NCBI GenBank assembly: GCA_038503065.1
Contig: JBCAMK010000005.1
Span: 1,178,001-1,242,000, forward strand
DNA from: Paragyromitra xinjiangensis
Taxonomy: Eukaryota; Ascomycota; Pezizomycetes; Pezizales; Discinaceae
Length of the DNA stretch: 64,000 bases
Reading direction: 5' to 3'
A program made the translations under genes and the position numbers. Position 1 is the stretch's first letter. Each line of letters opens with the position of its first letter. Below the pieces are notes generated by a model, which did no database searches, was not told where the DNA came from, and saw only the letters and a program-made list of their open reading frames with translations. Positions 30,713 through 41,964 of the stretch are shown here, one piece after another.

Positions 30713-31405
30713 TGTTATATACTGCCTCTAGCATGCGTAGTAGAATAGGGCCGGACTGATGGGACAGTAGGAGCCTGCATTGGTGGGGTTGCTCCCACAT
30801 GCAGAGAGCTACCGCGTCCCACTGATCTGGTTGATACAGAGGAACCGCATGTGCGTCAGCTGACAAGCTGGCAGCACATAGACGGCTGCATCTACCACTC
30901 CGAGGAAGTGGTAGAGTTCTGAATCAACCTGTGCAGTATGCATCAGCGGAAGCTGATAGGCAACGCACTGGCAGCGCTATCTACTAGTAAAACACATGCG
31001 GATTAGACTGAACTGCGCCGTGCATGTAGGACTGCAGTGTGCAGGACTATGCCGGTGGTTCATAGAGTCTAGAGTGGTCAGATTGTTAATGGAGGTGCGG
31101 CAGCTCTTGGAGCATAGCCCCCGGAAGCACGGAAGGTCTTCCGGAGTAGAACACCAGTCCATTTGGCAATGGGACTCCGGGTCAAACCCAGTCCCCCACT
31201 AGAGCACGGCAGAGTGAGGACTGCGGAACGCTGGTGTTAAATACACCGCGAATGCTCCACCCTGCTGCTCCATTTCTTCAGCGATAGTTGAGCCCTTAAG
31301 ATTCTTGAGTAGTTTGCACGAAAGAATTGGATTCTGAACTTGATCTATATCCATTTCGCAACGGCCGTACACCTAGCCTATCTACCTAGGCCTACCCCCG
31401 TTACA
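30713..31405 (+). mobile_element. Solo LTR (~693 bp), LTR family S
   Basis: Begins TGTTATATACTGCCTCTAG and ends CTACCCCCGTTACA. A second, inverted copy (704 bp) lies at 59609-60312, a 3' part at 32090-32264 and a 29-bp 5' piece at 62117-62145. The TG...CA ends and GTTAAATAC near 31234 (possible TATA region) fit an LTR. No internal gag-pol of this family is in the window. The flanks do not give a matching duplication. Confidence 0.65.
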
Positions 31406-32089
31406 TCAGGAGTCAATTCAGCAGTCAATTCAGCAGGATTCGGAGGCTCAGAAACAGCTGATTCGGAGTCTATTCAGGAGTCGATTCGGAGGCAGGAAAG
31501 CACGGGATTCGGCAGGATTCGGAGGCTCAGGAACAGCCAATTCGGAGTCGATTCAGCAGTGGATTCAGAGTCTATTCAGGGGTCGATTCTGAGGTAGGAA
31601 AGCACGGGATTTGGAGGCAGGCAAGCAGTTGATTCAGCCTGGATTCAGCAAGGGGAGTGACAGCGCCTATTCAGAGTTAGCTATTATACAAAACAACGCA
31701 TCAATGGTGGAGATGTAGGAGAGGAAGAGGTATGGGCATTGCTCAGGGGGTTAAAAGGGGGTGAATAGGGTGGGTGGCGTGGGCGGGTTGGGGCAGCAAT
31801 GGGGAGTTGAAAGAAATTCTTCTAAGTCCCTAAGCGAGATCCAATAGTCTGCGATTCAGGTAGTCTCTGGCAGTGGTGTTGAGGTCCAGGAGTGGGGTGG
31901 AGGCTCAGCATCGTGCTTTTGGCTCATGGAGGATACAGCATATCTCGGAAGAAGCCATATCCTCCGGGAGATGCAGGTCAGGGCGCTCATGCCTCCAAGC
32001 GCCCTGGGAGCTCCTGGAGCACCTGAAGGAGTTTGCCTCCCCGGGAGACGTGCCCATGCTCCTGGAGGCGTTAATTATTTTTGCTGATG
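31406..32089 (+). mobile_element. Short CATCAG element, left end missing
   Basis: Begins inside the ATTCAGCAG minisatellite and ends TTAATTATTTTTGCTGATG at 32089. From about 31610 it is colinear with 25190-25661 (AGGGGAGTGACA, GTTAGCTA, GCATATC, TGCCCATGCTCCTGGAGG). It separates the solo LTR from a second LTR 3' part, so it probably inserted in an LTR and later lost its left side. Confidence 0.65.
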
Positions 32090-32264
32090 GTTGGTGTTAA
32101 ATACATCATGAATGCTCCACCTGCTGCTCTGTTCTTTATGCTATAGTTAAGCCTTTAAGATTCTTGAATAGTTTGCACGAAAGAATTGGACTCTGAACCT
32201 GATTTATATCTATTTTGCAACGTCCATATACCTAGCCTATCTACCTAAGCCTACCCCTATTACA
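32090..32264 (+). mobile_element. LTR family S, 3' part
   Basis: Colinear with 31232-31405 (TGGTGTTAAATAC to CTACCCCTATTACA) at roughly 85% identity by eye. The differences are mostly C-to-T and G-to-A transitions. Confidence 0.65.
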
Positions 32265-32315
32265 CTGTGAAAGGCTTGATATATTTGAAAGAGAAGAAAG
32301 AAATGAAGAAGGGAC

Positions 32316-33197
32316 TTTTTTTTTTTTTGTTAACTCATAGTTTCATTGTTTAAGGTACCAGAATATCGCATGCAACCGAAGTTATGGCGTTAATAAAACC
32401 CAACCAACAACCCTCCTTAAATAAATCAAAACTAACATAAGAAAGAAGAAAAAATAAAAACATTTTTAAATTTTCAGCCAACACTTAAAACTATAACCTA
32501 TAAAACCAACAGGGAACAGAAATTATACTAATCAACAACCACAATGTTGAAAAGTAAGTGAAAGAAGATGTAAAAGCAATCAGATAGAAGCAGACACCGA
32601 AGATAATATATCTGAGGGTCTAGATGTTGATACGAAATCTGCCCAGTTGTTCCAAGAGGGCGGGTAATTTGTATGAGATGCTTTAATGTATTCGGAAAGC
32701 GAAGTAATCATGGGCATGTTTGACCAGACGGGGGCGTCAGGAGACAGAGACACAATGTTGGGAATGTGTCGGGATCATTCCTCTTGACGTTGGGGGCATG
32801 TGAGGATGGCATGATGCATGTTTTCATTATCTGATTTGCATCTGCGGCATAGGGGGGGGAAGGAGTGGGCCCAGTCGGGGTGAGCTCTGAGATAAATTTT
32901 GTGGGCGCGCATTTGATGAATTCGTCCTGAGGCGAACCTTGGAAGATTCATAAAGAGATGAGGTTTTAGAGAAGTAGGAAAGGGATAATAATTGGGAGAG
33001 GGGAGAATAACGTTCCAGTCCTCTATTAGACTGTTTCGGATGTGAGGGAGGGCGGCCAAAGCCGCTTTTTCAATAGTAAGATTGGGTTTATTGATAGTAA
33101 ACCCAGAGAAGAAAGGATGAATTTCGGGTGAAAGGAAAGAAGAAATATCATAGCACATCTGATCGATGGGGAGGGGCCTGACCCTGGATATGGCTTT
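32316..33197 (-). mobile_element. LINE-D, 5'-truncated, with 15-bp target duplication
   Basis: Minus strand. Poly(A) is a T run at 32316-32328, then a 3' UTR (to about 32774) and the ORF2 C-terminus. The direct repeat AAATGAAGAAGGGAC flanks it perfectly (32301-32315 and 33198-33212), proving a 5'-truncated insertion by target-primed reverse transcription. Its 3' end carries GGGTTTTATTAACGCCATA, TTCGGTTGCATGCGA, resembling the half-LINE 3' end. Confidence 0.85.
32775..33197 (-). pseudogene. LINE-D ORF2, C-terminal fragment
   Basis: About 127 codons visible. It has the LINE ORF2 tail FASGRIHQMRAHKIYLR...PPLCRRCKSDNENMHHAILTCP, i.e. a CX2C...HHxxxxC cluster after the RNase H domain. The catalytic parts are absent because of 5' truncation. 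Confidence 0.75.
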
Positions 33198-33212
33198 AAA
33201 TGAAGAAGGGAC

Positions 33213-34378
33213 AGAAAGCCTCTGTATATATACAAGTAATCAACCAATCAGAACCCTTCCACCATATACCTCGCTGGTCAGCACCTCCAGGCTGAAAGCA
33301 TCCTCAATTATGCTGAATAGCCGCCAGAATAATCAACTGCCAAAGAACACAAATCTGCAAGGAATAGTAAGAAACTTGAATAGTAGGAAAGCCTACCTAT
33401 ACTATAGAAGCCTACGTAGAGGGAGAAAAGAATAGAGCCAAATAGTAAGGAAAGGCCGGAAGCGGCACGAAAGGAAGTAAATATATCCAACACGTTCCTT
33501 AAATATTTAGGCGAGTGATAACCTATGATGTTGGAACCGTGGAATGTCAAGCACTGACAATTCATGTAGCAGCTCTCGTGATCCACCTACTCCACGAGAA
33601 AACAAACACTTCATTACTTGATGATACCACTGAGAATACCGTCCTAATCCTACATAAACAATTCTTACTTCCGCATCGTACACTTAGCGATATCAGACCT
33701 AAGCTGCAGTCTACAGTTTATAGCATAGCTATTTAATTCTCCTAGTTTCCCTGATACTTTTCCTACCCCCGAGGACACTTTTGAGCTTGACGGCAGCTTC
33801 TGCCGCTTAGGTTGGGTAGCTATATAATACGATCAAAGTGGGCTAGGCTTGATACCTCACTCTGACATCGTACCTGGAGTGCTTGGGCCTAGTCCTAAGT
33901 AACTTGTATTTTACTGGTACTTACTAGTCCGTAGTATACACAAATCTAATCTAAAACCATTATAGCCACCGTGATTCAAAGAAAATGAGTGTAAATGGGC
34001 GTGTTACAACGATTCCTAGATCTTGTTCACTACTTTTGGACTTCGATGGTCTAGCCCACCCCGTATTCAACCCCAATTGTTCGATCACTTATTGCAAAAG
34101 CCTTGTACATTCGTCAATATTATCTAACACCCGGGAAGTTGCTCGTCAAGAGTTTGAGGTATGGATGATATCTTAATTAATAGCATATGAAGACTCAAGT
34201 TATGAAACGGAAACTAAAATCAATCTCCCCGAGTAACACACCTACGACCCACATGGCCCCAGAAGTATCGGTACTTCGCTCATTCAATCTTATGGGCGCC
34301 CACCGCCACAGTTCAACCATGACAAATGTAAACTTCTCGACGATACGTGACTTGAAAAGTGGAAGGTCCGTTCTTTAC
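33213..34378 (+). other. Intergenic, no gene recognised
   Basis: About 1.2 kb between LINE-D and the SGT1 3' end. It is A/T-rich, and the short open frames have no recognisable domain and no partner exons. No repeat family of this window was found in it. Confidence 0.5.
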
Positions 34379-35789
34379 CTAATCAGCCCATCTTTGCGCA
34401 ACCATGCCATCTATAGTGAAGTTAGCTTTTAGTGTAACAAGTTATGAAAAGTGTCTGCACTACCAGGTGGGCTAGTTTCCACGGGAGCTTTTCCAACCTC
34501 CTTCCAATTAGTACTCAGAGCAGTGCCGTTGCTTTCAACATAACTCTTCATCATTGCTCTCCTTGTATCTTCATCCGCGTCCTTGTACAGCTTTTTGAAG
34601 AAATGATTGACCGGATCTCCCCCCTCATAATCACTGTCGTATTCCAAGGCATCCCCCTCATTTCCCGATTTTTTTTCGTTGGTATCCTCAGCCTTAACTT
34701 TTGGACGAGCAGTAAGTTCTTTCGCTAATTTATCCCAATCTTTCGGACCTGATTTAGATGATGTGGGGTATACTGGCTTATCTACTTTAGATTTCTCGGT
34801 AGATGCGACCAGCGTGGGTAATGTTGTGGGCGGAATGACCTTTGAGGTGTCTGGTACGTCGGGCGGCTCGAGGTCCGGCCATCTCTGTCCCGGGCTACTC
34901 TTTGTCAACTTTACCTCGATCTTTGTCGTAAGTATTGTGTATGTCGACTCTTCTGTAGTAACCGAATGGTACAGAGGGTCCAAATCGAATGTAAAATCGT
35001 TACCAGATGGAAGTGGGAAGCTGACCGAAATCTGTGAAGTCCCCAAGCGAATCAGCTGTCAGAAACTGAACGTTTTCAAGAGATTAGTCCTTTGAGTAAA
35101 GGAACGAATACCGATTTCTCTTTAATTTCAATTGAGGCTTTGTCCTTTGGCACACCCTTCACGTAAATAGTAAGGACTACGTGAGTAGCAGTTTGATACC
35201 ATTCATGGCGAATTTTACTCGGTGGGGTTGTGACTCCCTCTGGTGTTTGTGGAACAGTAGTTGTGATAAACTTCTTCCCCACCTCTGGGACTTTATCATT
35301 ACCCTTTTTCCCCTCAACAGCAGAAACCACAGCTTTCGGGACCTCCACGTCAGGTATCTCCCTGACAGTAACTTCTCTCGAGGCATCATCTTCGTCCACT
35401 TTGGCAAGCTGGATACCTAGCTTACTCCTCCAAACGCCAATAAGATTCCTATCCTTTTCGTTCCCAGCCTTTTGCTCAGCTTCGCTGAAACAGAAACCTG
35501 CATCTCCTAGCTTCCCCTCCATAAGCAACGAAATTCCTCTCCGAAGCTGGGCAATTCCGATGAGTTCTCGTTTCCCCCGCTTGTGGGCGAGAACAACTGC
35601 CAACTCAGCATCGCGTAGAGCAAGGCGATAGTTGGATGAGCGTTGGTAGGCAGTTGAGCGCTTCAAGTAATAATCAGGAGATTCTGGTGTCTGTTGAAGG
35701 GCTTGGGTGTAAAGCTCGATTGCTTGGGAATAGTTTTGGGAGGTGAGGGCCTTGAAACCTTGATCGGCGAGGGTAGCTGGGGAGGGCAT
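34379..35789 (-). CDS. SGT1: Sgt1 co-chaperone (TPR-CS-SGS)
   Basis: Three exons on the minus strand: 35112-35789, 34464-35031 and 34379-34410 (introns of 80 and 53 nt, GT-AG). This gives 425 residues, close to yeast Sgt1 (395). Order: three TPR helices pairs (~1-115: ADQGFKALTSQNYSQAIELYTQAL, split here as the first repeat), linker, CS/p23-like domain (~193-285: HEWYQTATHVVLTIYVKG, then FPLPSGNDFTFDLDPL after the first intron), and the SGS domain (~325-425: DWDKLAKEL, NHFFKKLYKDADEDTRRAM). The last 32-nt exon supplies the typical end PPDGMVAQRW. Sgt1 is an Hsp90 co-chaperone linked to SKP1/SCF and kinetochore assembly. The second acceptor at 35031 was chosen because it gives ISVSFPLPSG; an alternative acceptor upstream would add eight residues. 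Confidence 0.92.
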
Positions 35790-36681
35790 CTTGATCGATC
35801 GCAGGAACGAACCACTCTCTCCAGATTTTTTGTAGGTTAAGTTTTAGTGTTGGTAGGGTTGAGGTAAAGGTTGAGCAGCAGGCAGAGTGGCCTTGCCCAC
35901 CACATGTAAAGTTTCAAAGACTGTAGAGAACCATCTAGAAACCCCACCTCACCCCACTCTGAGCTCGTTCCCGTGGTTACATCTTTCGCTTGCTCAAGCT
36001 AGTGAAGTTGGAGCATCACTACAGGTACCCAAATATCCGATAAAGTATTTTTCTACAATCACGAAGGCCGCGTCCGAAAGCAAGTAAACAAACAAGGATT
36101 AAAGAGCATCAAACTAGCCCCTCGCAAAAAGAACTAGCCTCTAAAGACCAAAACGCCGAATTTCGAGTTGTGAGAGCTATGATCCAGGGCATGGTTACAC
36201 TCGACTTTTGTATATTATAGAATACCCTAGTATGCTATTTTACACGATTTCAACAACCCAAATTCCTGCTAGCCTATCTTACCCCCAAATTGCCTCACCT
36301 CACTCACTCTTGGGTTCTAATTGTGAGGTTGAGCACGAACATAATGACAATATTAACATAGATCTTAGCTCTTCAAGGATAAATACGTAATGACTAGAGA
36401 AAATAAAAAGAGCAATCTTAAAGGGAAACAATGACAGAATGTAATGTGCCAGCAGCCAAACCAAACAAGAAGCGTCATGGAGCATGAGAGGCAGGTCTTA
36501 GATCGTAAAACCACCGAAAGGGAAACGAAAATAAAACCCCCAAATATGGAGATATGAGAAACGATTAAGCGTCCAAATTCCTCTCCGGAAACAACCCCAC
36601 GGACGAGGCGAAAAGTAAAACATAGCGAAAAGAGTAAGGTTATATGGACTGCGAGACAGGTTTTTAGATAGGTGATGAGCG
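35790..36681. other. SGT1-URC4 intergenic region
   Basis: About 0.9 kb between the URC4 stop and the SGT1 start, presumably holding the SGT1 promoter and the URC4 terminator. No TATA box or repeat stands out, and the short frames here have no coding signature. Confidence 0.5.
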
Positions 36682-38498
36682 CTAGAAAATTGTCCCATCC
36701 GATAAAATCATGATAGGAGGCTCCTTGGTATTTGGCCTCGATACCTCTGCAAGCTCCCTCCCCCCCTAGAACCACTAATTAGATATGATCTCCACATTGT
36801 ATCAGGTGAGCTTACCTTCCACGTCCCCGCTTCCAACATTTGGGCTAGGGTTAATTGATCATTATTCCTCAAGTCAAGCAAATTATTCACTTCTCCTAGT
36901 AACATATCCAGAAATCCCAATGTACAGGCTCTCCATTCAACAATTACATCATCCTCTGGGCCGAATAGCGGGACAACTTCAACATTTGGCTGACCGGCCT
37001 TTTTGGCGTTAGCATGATATGCTTGGATACCTCTCTCCATCTGATGTGGCTTCAGCGTCAGAAGCCCGGTATCTATCAAAAGACCCCCATTGCGATATTC
37101 AGGAAGACCTGTAAGGAGATGCTCGCCAGCCCACATAATACCCATCAATTTCGACATAGGAACCATCAATGAATAAGTAAGCCACTGTGTGAGCTTATGG
37201 AAAGGAACTATGCGTTCCCAACCAGGAGCAGGAGGCATAGAGGAGCATGGCCATGCGTCACCGAGTGAAACACCATCAAACTGAGTACGAGACTGAGGCC
37301 AAATAGGAGCTAGCCCTTCCATGAGGACATTCCACAACGTAGGGATGGGAACAACAGGTGTTACCCCGAACTTTTGGGTACTGGAATGTTGCAAAAGATA
37401 ATCTACGATGAAAGGTTAGCTGGCCCGTTACCGAATAGCTAAATGTCTAGAGAACCTACCAAGCATATTTCCAGGACGAGAATCTACCCCAAAAAAGTCC
37501 TGGTTATCCAATGCCTCCCCTAGCCTGATCAAAAGCGATGAACGCCCTTTGAGGCCATCCATAGGATTGCTTTCTGAAACCTGAAGCCCTCTGGCAAGAA
37601 TCCCTACGGTTAATCCCTTCAATGCCAAACCTATAATGTTTCAAAATATCAGTAAGATACCGTTTCTAAAGTAAACTTTAAAAAGGAATGATAACAAGAT
37701 CAGCCCGTAGAATATCTCACCGTCAACTTGTTCCTTCTGTTCCGGATTACTACTAAAAAGACCCTCCTTGAACATATCTAAACTAGCCACAGCCAATCCT
37801 TCACTGCGACGGTAGATCTTCCCATTATCCTTCGACTTATACTGCCATTTTGTCCCCGCCCCAGCGTCGAGTAAAACGGAGACGAGAAAAAGATCGATTA
37901 GCCTCCGCGTCTGCTCCGCTGCATCAACACTGGAGGGCCAAGTTTGGATCATTTGGTCGACACGAGGCCTTCCACCAACATCAAAGTGTTGCCAACGGCC
38001 ATGAGGAGGAATTGTCTGATATTCAGGGGCATAATCTCTCTGTAACGACAAAACCAGGTGATAAGTAAGAAGACCTCAAAAGACTATAGTTAAAAGAGCA
38101 CACAAGTTTGATACGAAAAGGAACAATACCTTAATAATAGAAACAACATACTCTGCAACATCCTTAAACTTTTCCATATCGACCGTGAAATTGGTCAATT
38201 GGTTTTTAAGAGCAGCTTGAATCACAAATTTCGATCGCTCCCTAACAGCATAAATGCTCCTGAGATAGCCTGAGGGGTCCAGCCCTGGGTCTGGCGCAGG
38301 AGGAAGCTCTATGGAGGGAATTGCAGGCAATGGGGGGGATATATTGCCGGAAGACGAAGATCTACCTGGTTGGCCTGTCGTAGGAGACCTTATGGTGCTG
38401 GCAAGAGATGTTTGTGACCCTTTTCTGCCAGACTTGCCAGTGCTATCCGAGTTGACGGAGTTTGCTCTGGACCCAGTTTTTTTAGAGAAGAGACCCAT
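36682..38498 (-). CDS. URC4: DUF1688 / Urc4-type uracil catabolism protein
   Basis: Five exons on the minus strand: 38130-38498, 37721-38039, 37460-37630, 36816-37402 and 36682-36765. All introns are GT-AG, 50-90 nt, and the phases agree. 509 residues. After a Ser-rich N-terminus come the family motifs HFDVGGRPRVD, YRRSEGLAVASLDMFKEG, SNPMDGLKGRSSLLIRLG, DSRPGNMLDYLL, TLWNVLMEGLAPIWP, VPFHKLTQWLTYSLMVP and LTGLPEYRNGGLLIDTG. The last exon gives GRELA...MILSDGTIF. These match the fungal DUF1688 family, named after Lachancea kluyveri URC4, needed for uracil use as nitrogen source; its biochemical step is unsettled. Same strand as SGT1. The gene is free of lesions despite the surrounding transposons. 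Confidence 0.88.
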
Positions 38499-39829
38499 GA
38501 CTATTCACCAGGGTATCTAGAAATTGGTAGGCTATTTGTGAATAATTGTTTCTGTGCGAAAAGGAGCTGAAAGGGGAAGAACAAGTTGATCGGTCGGTCT
38601 TGAAGATGACGGCGAAGCACGAGGTCAGGCAGAAAAAAAATCGGTTAGGAGACGACGAGGAGCGGTCCAGAACGGATAGCAGACAGCAAGATGAAGGGAG
38701 TAGAATGAGTGAAAGGAAGGAGAGGATTCTGGAAAGAGCACAGCGAGCGAAGCAGCGGCAGGCCCAAGAGATGCGGCTGTGAATCAAGCAGATGCGCGGG
38801 GTTCCTAGCAGCAGAAGATCTTCCCGCAGAGTGCGTCTGCTGTGATGGAAGGTGGGAAATCTTGATGCTTCAGAGTGTTTGATTGTCAATTATCACTGCA
38901 GGAACAAACAATAAATGCTGGGAGCTTCTTTGTCGAAGGTAGGGAGGAACATTGAACAGGAAGAAAACAACACACATCAGCAAGCACAATGCCATTGCAC
39001 GACTCTTCAGGGCATACACCAACTATTGTCTGCACTCCATATCCCCCTAAGGTATCTAATTTTCGACAGGCTCCTGGATGGATCGAGGGTCGGGCGAGCT
39101 ACGCAATTGACGAGCTGCCGAAATAGACCTTTGACAGAGTGGCCAGAGCACGGGCAGTCGTCAACCCCGAACCCAAGGGGTCGTTTGGCGGGTACCACTT
39201 GCCCGCTTTCGTCCTTAGCCTACCGAAAGGCTAACAAAGAGGACTGGACTGCGTACCCTATAGAGTACATTGTGCGTGCGTAGCGTTTTCCACCAGCAAT
39301 CGATCCCTTTCACATAAAAGACCTCGATAATCAAAAACAATATCTTGATTCAGCTATGCACCCCCTGAACCTAATTACTCTCACAACCGCTTTGTGCTAT
39401 ATAGTACAAAAATTCACACCTGCAGGCGTGAGAGCGGCATTTACGTGAATCCCACTCCTGGCCTCTAGCGCATTGCAAAACTGGCACTTAACCTCAGTTA
39501 GATAGCGCTCCTGCTTCTGCGCTTTGATCTATTCGTTATAGTTAGTTCATTTCCCATGCGCTTCAAAGCACTCCAAGTAGGCTACACATTCAGACTGAGA
39601 CTGTATTGAAGAGCCTCGGCCGAAGCTTCTCATGGATGAGAAACAACTTCAACCAGCGACATTACTCTTTCTTTCGTTTCCCTATTTCCCCTTTTTCGAA
39701 TCCATCTTCAAGCCAATAACCTATGCTTGGCCGAATAATTTACAGCAGGGATAATAAGCGTTTGCTCCGGTCTGAGTTACGACCTTCCAACAAACTCGGG
39801 ACGAAACGAATCATATTTGTAGAGATATA

Positions 39830-40064
39830 CCATATGTACTCTCGAAACGCGATCTAACTATACCCTAAGCTAAACCCGATAAGGTACTAAATGTGGCGAA
39901 AAAGAGCCATTTAGAGACTCGTTTCTATATAAATCACGTAGTCTCGTTGCCGGACTCAAAATGTGTGAGGCTCACCAGACAGTAAGCCTCTGAATGGCCA
40001 CATTCAGTACCGTAGTGGTTTTAGATTGAGGAATAGCTAGGTCGTATTTCGAGAGTACATACGG
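39830..40064. mobile_element. MITE 1 (TA-flanked, ~90-bp inverted repeats)
   Basis: The ends are CCATATGTACTCTCGAAA and, inverted, CCGTATGTACTCTCGAAA, flanked by TA on both sides (39828-39829, 40065-40066). The inverted similarity runs about 90 bp (GGTACTAAATGTGGC versus GGTACTGAATGTGGC). The size and the TA duplication fit a Tc1/mariner-mobilised MITE. Confidence 0.65.
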
Positions 40065-40365
40065 TAGGTTATGAGTGAGTGGGATCAAAACACACTACCT
40101 TTGCTTGAATCAAGAAAATTGTAAGAAAACAATTCGCAAAAAGTTGTATTCTGACCCACAAAAAAAAAACCGCCACAAAGTGGCATGTCGCTTGTGGGCA
40201 AACCAATCCGCAGAGTGCGTATACTGTCTAGCCCAACTTAATTCCATCGGTAAATGGAGTGCGCCGGGGTGCTGGCAGTGGCGATCCAAGCGAGAAAGTG
40301 AAGGTGAAAAAGGGTCCTTGCGCTCAACTTTCATCCATAGCACCGGTGTAACCCAGATTGAACTA

Positions 40366-40542
40366 CAGTAGTACCTATACCTTCACATACCTAGTGAATC
40401 CCCTGCTGTGGAGAATGGATTCGGCCACACCTTTTTTTTCACAGTGCTGCTCCATAGATATTGAATTTGCTGTAACGAATGATTTGCTATATCGAGCGAA
40501 TCCTAGTGGATTATGCAGGTTCGATATAGTAAAGTACTACTG
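40366..40542. mobile_element. MITE 2 (CAGTAGTAC ends, TA-flanked)
   Basis: The ends are CAGTAGTACC and, inverted, CAGTAGTACT, flanked by TA (40364-40365, 40543-40544). Inside, CTATATCGAGCGAATCC and its inverted partner GGTTCGATATAG form a second palindrome. Pogo/Tc1-type miniature element, 177 bp. Confidence 0.6.
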
Positions 40543-41736
40543 TACTCACACAGAAGTTGGTAGCTGGGACCGCAATTACTTCCGTTTCGTGCTACAAACA
40601 ATGCACGAACTCAGGTAAGATTTAGAATTTTGGGACTTAGGTACTAGAGTTCACGGCCACAATATTGCATCGCTACTAAATTTGCTTGTTATCTATTCTT
40701 GCGTCGCGGATCTGCGCAGTAATTGTATTTCCCTTTCCAGGATGTCTGAATACTCTTAGTGACTCTACAAAAAGTCCATCCCACCCATAACCCCTAGCAC
40801 ATATCCAATCCAATTCCTTACTATCTCAAAGTTCTACTGTAGCTGTGTAGGATTTTTGCTGTTGGCCCTTATACGTGTTAATATGCATGTGAGCTCTATA
40901 CTTTATTATAGGTCAGAGTGAAGTTGGGCCTAGCTGCAAATAGTCAATTGCCACAAAAGATAGAGAAACAACCAAACCAAGCAAAATATCCTGATCCGGG
41001 CTCAAATGTGGGCCTGAACTACATACATGTAGTTCATATGGAACTCTAAGCCCTATTTAATTAGGATCACAGTCCAAGCAAGGAATAATAAAGGATGATA
41101 TGAACAGCAGCAGACTTAGAAAAACACACGAGAACTTGCTGACCTGTATCATAAATTTATGCGATCCCCTAAGTGTTACCAAGCAAGTCTTGAAGAAAAA
41201 CCGTAGGTATGTATTTCGTTCACGTCCCGCGCCACGAAATGATTTGGGTTTTAGATTCCCCCAATACTTAACAACCTATAAACCTCTGCTACAAGTTCAG
41301 GTCACGCAAATCACGCTATCACTCATCATGCATCACTCGAGTACAGTTGCATTAAACTCAGGATACAATAGAGAAAGTTCAGTCAATTGGTTTATCCAAC
41401 TATACACGTGGCACCAACCCTGTATAGACTTGGTAGGTGTGCCAACCATTTCACCAACTTCTAGTGATAAGGTCATCCTAACTTAAAAACCTATTTTTAA
41501 CATTAATTACTGGAAGGGGCAGTAGGTTTATCCTAGCTCTCCAAAACTGGTGGTTAAGAAACAGATGACCACCCGGCATGAAAAAAATAGCCATCTCCCC
41601 TAGAACGTTCCATAGAGCAAATACATCAAGGGGGGATCTTTAGGATGCGATATATTAATGTTAGTTGTTGGGTTAAGAAGTAAATTGACACCGGCGAAGA
41701 CAAAAGACTAGGGAACAAGCGAAAGTCATGAATATA

Positions 41737-41964
41737 CAGTCCCGTCAGAAAAGTCCTGGCACCCCCAGGGCTTGACTACTGGGGAATTTAGGCCGCAGCT
41801 TCCGCAGTTGATAATAAAGATTGGGAGGGTATTATTTGGTACTGTAGGGTTTATAGAATCTACTCTTTTTTATTATTTGTCCTCTAGGTTGCTTCCTGCG
41901 ACTGTTTGGACGCAGCTTCAAATTGACAAGGGCCCCGGGTGACAAGACTTTTCTCACGAGACTT
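41737..41964. mobile_element. MITE 3 (CAGTCCCGTCAGAAAAGTC ends)
   Basis: The left end CAGTCCCGTCAGAAAAGTC matches, inverted, the right end AAGTCTCGTGAGAAAAGTC. Similarity continues ~60 bp and the element is flanked by TA. The ends are of Tc1/mariner type. About 228 bp with no coding capacity. The arms differ mostly by transitions. Confidence 0.6.

Noticed and set aside
30387..30866. N-terminal extension of LINE-C ORF1
   Set aside because: The part above 30712 is LTR sequence and the rest lacks an ATG; the conserved Met at 30386 is a better start.
31402..31408. CATCAGG as the left terminus of the short CATCAG element
   Set aside because: It forms by chance from the LTR end (…TTACA) meeting a minisatellite unit (TCAGGAGTC); no CAAAAATAATTA follows.
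36751..36775. Frameshift in URC4 at a G7 run
   Set aside because: The first G belongs to the AG splice acceptor; the remaining six keep the frame, so the gene is intact.
38546..38782. Charged 78-codon frame upstream of URC4
   Set aside because: Low-complexity Glu/Lys/Arg sequence overlapping the URC4 promoter, with no homologue recognised and no partner exon.
39000..39290. Structured RNA or tRNA candidate
   Set aside because: A few GC-rich inverted pairs are visible, but no tRNA A/B boxes or known RNA signature could be recognised.
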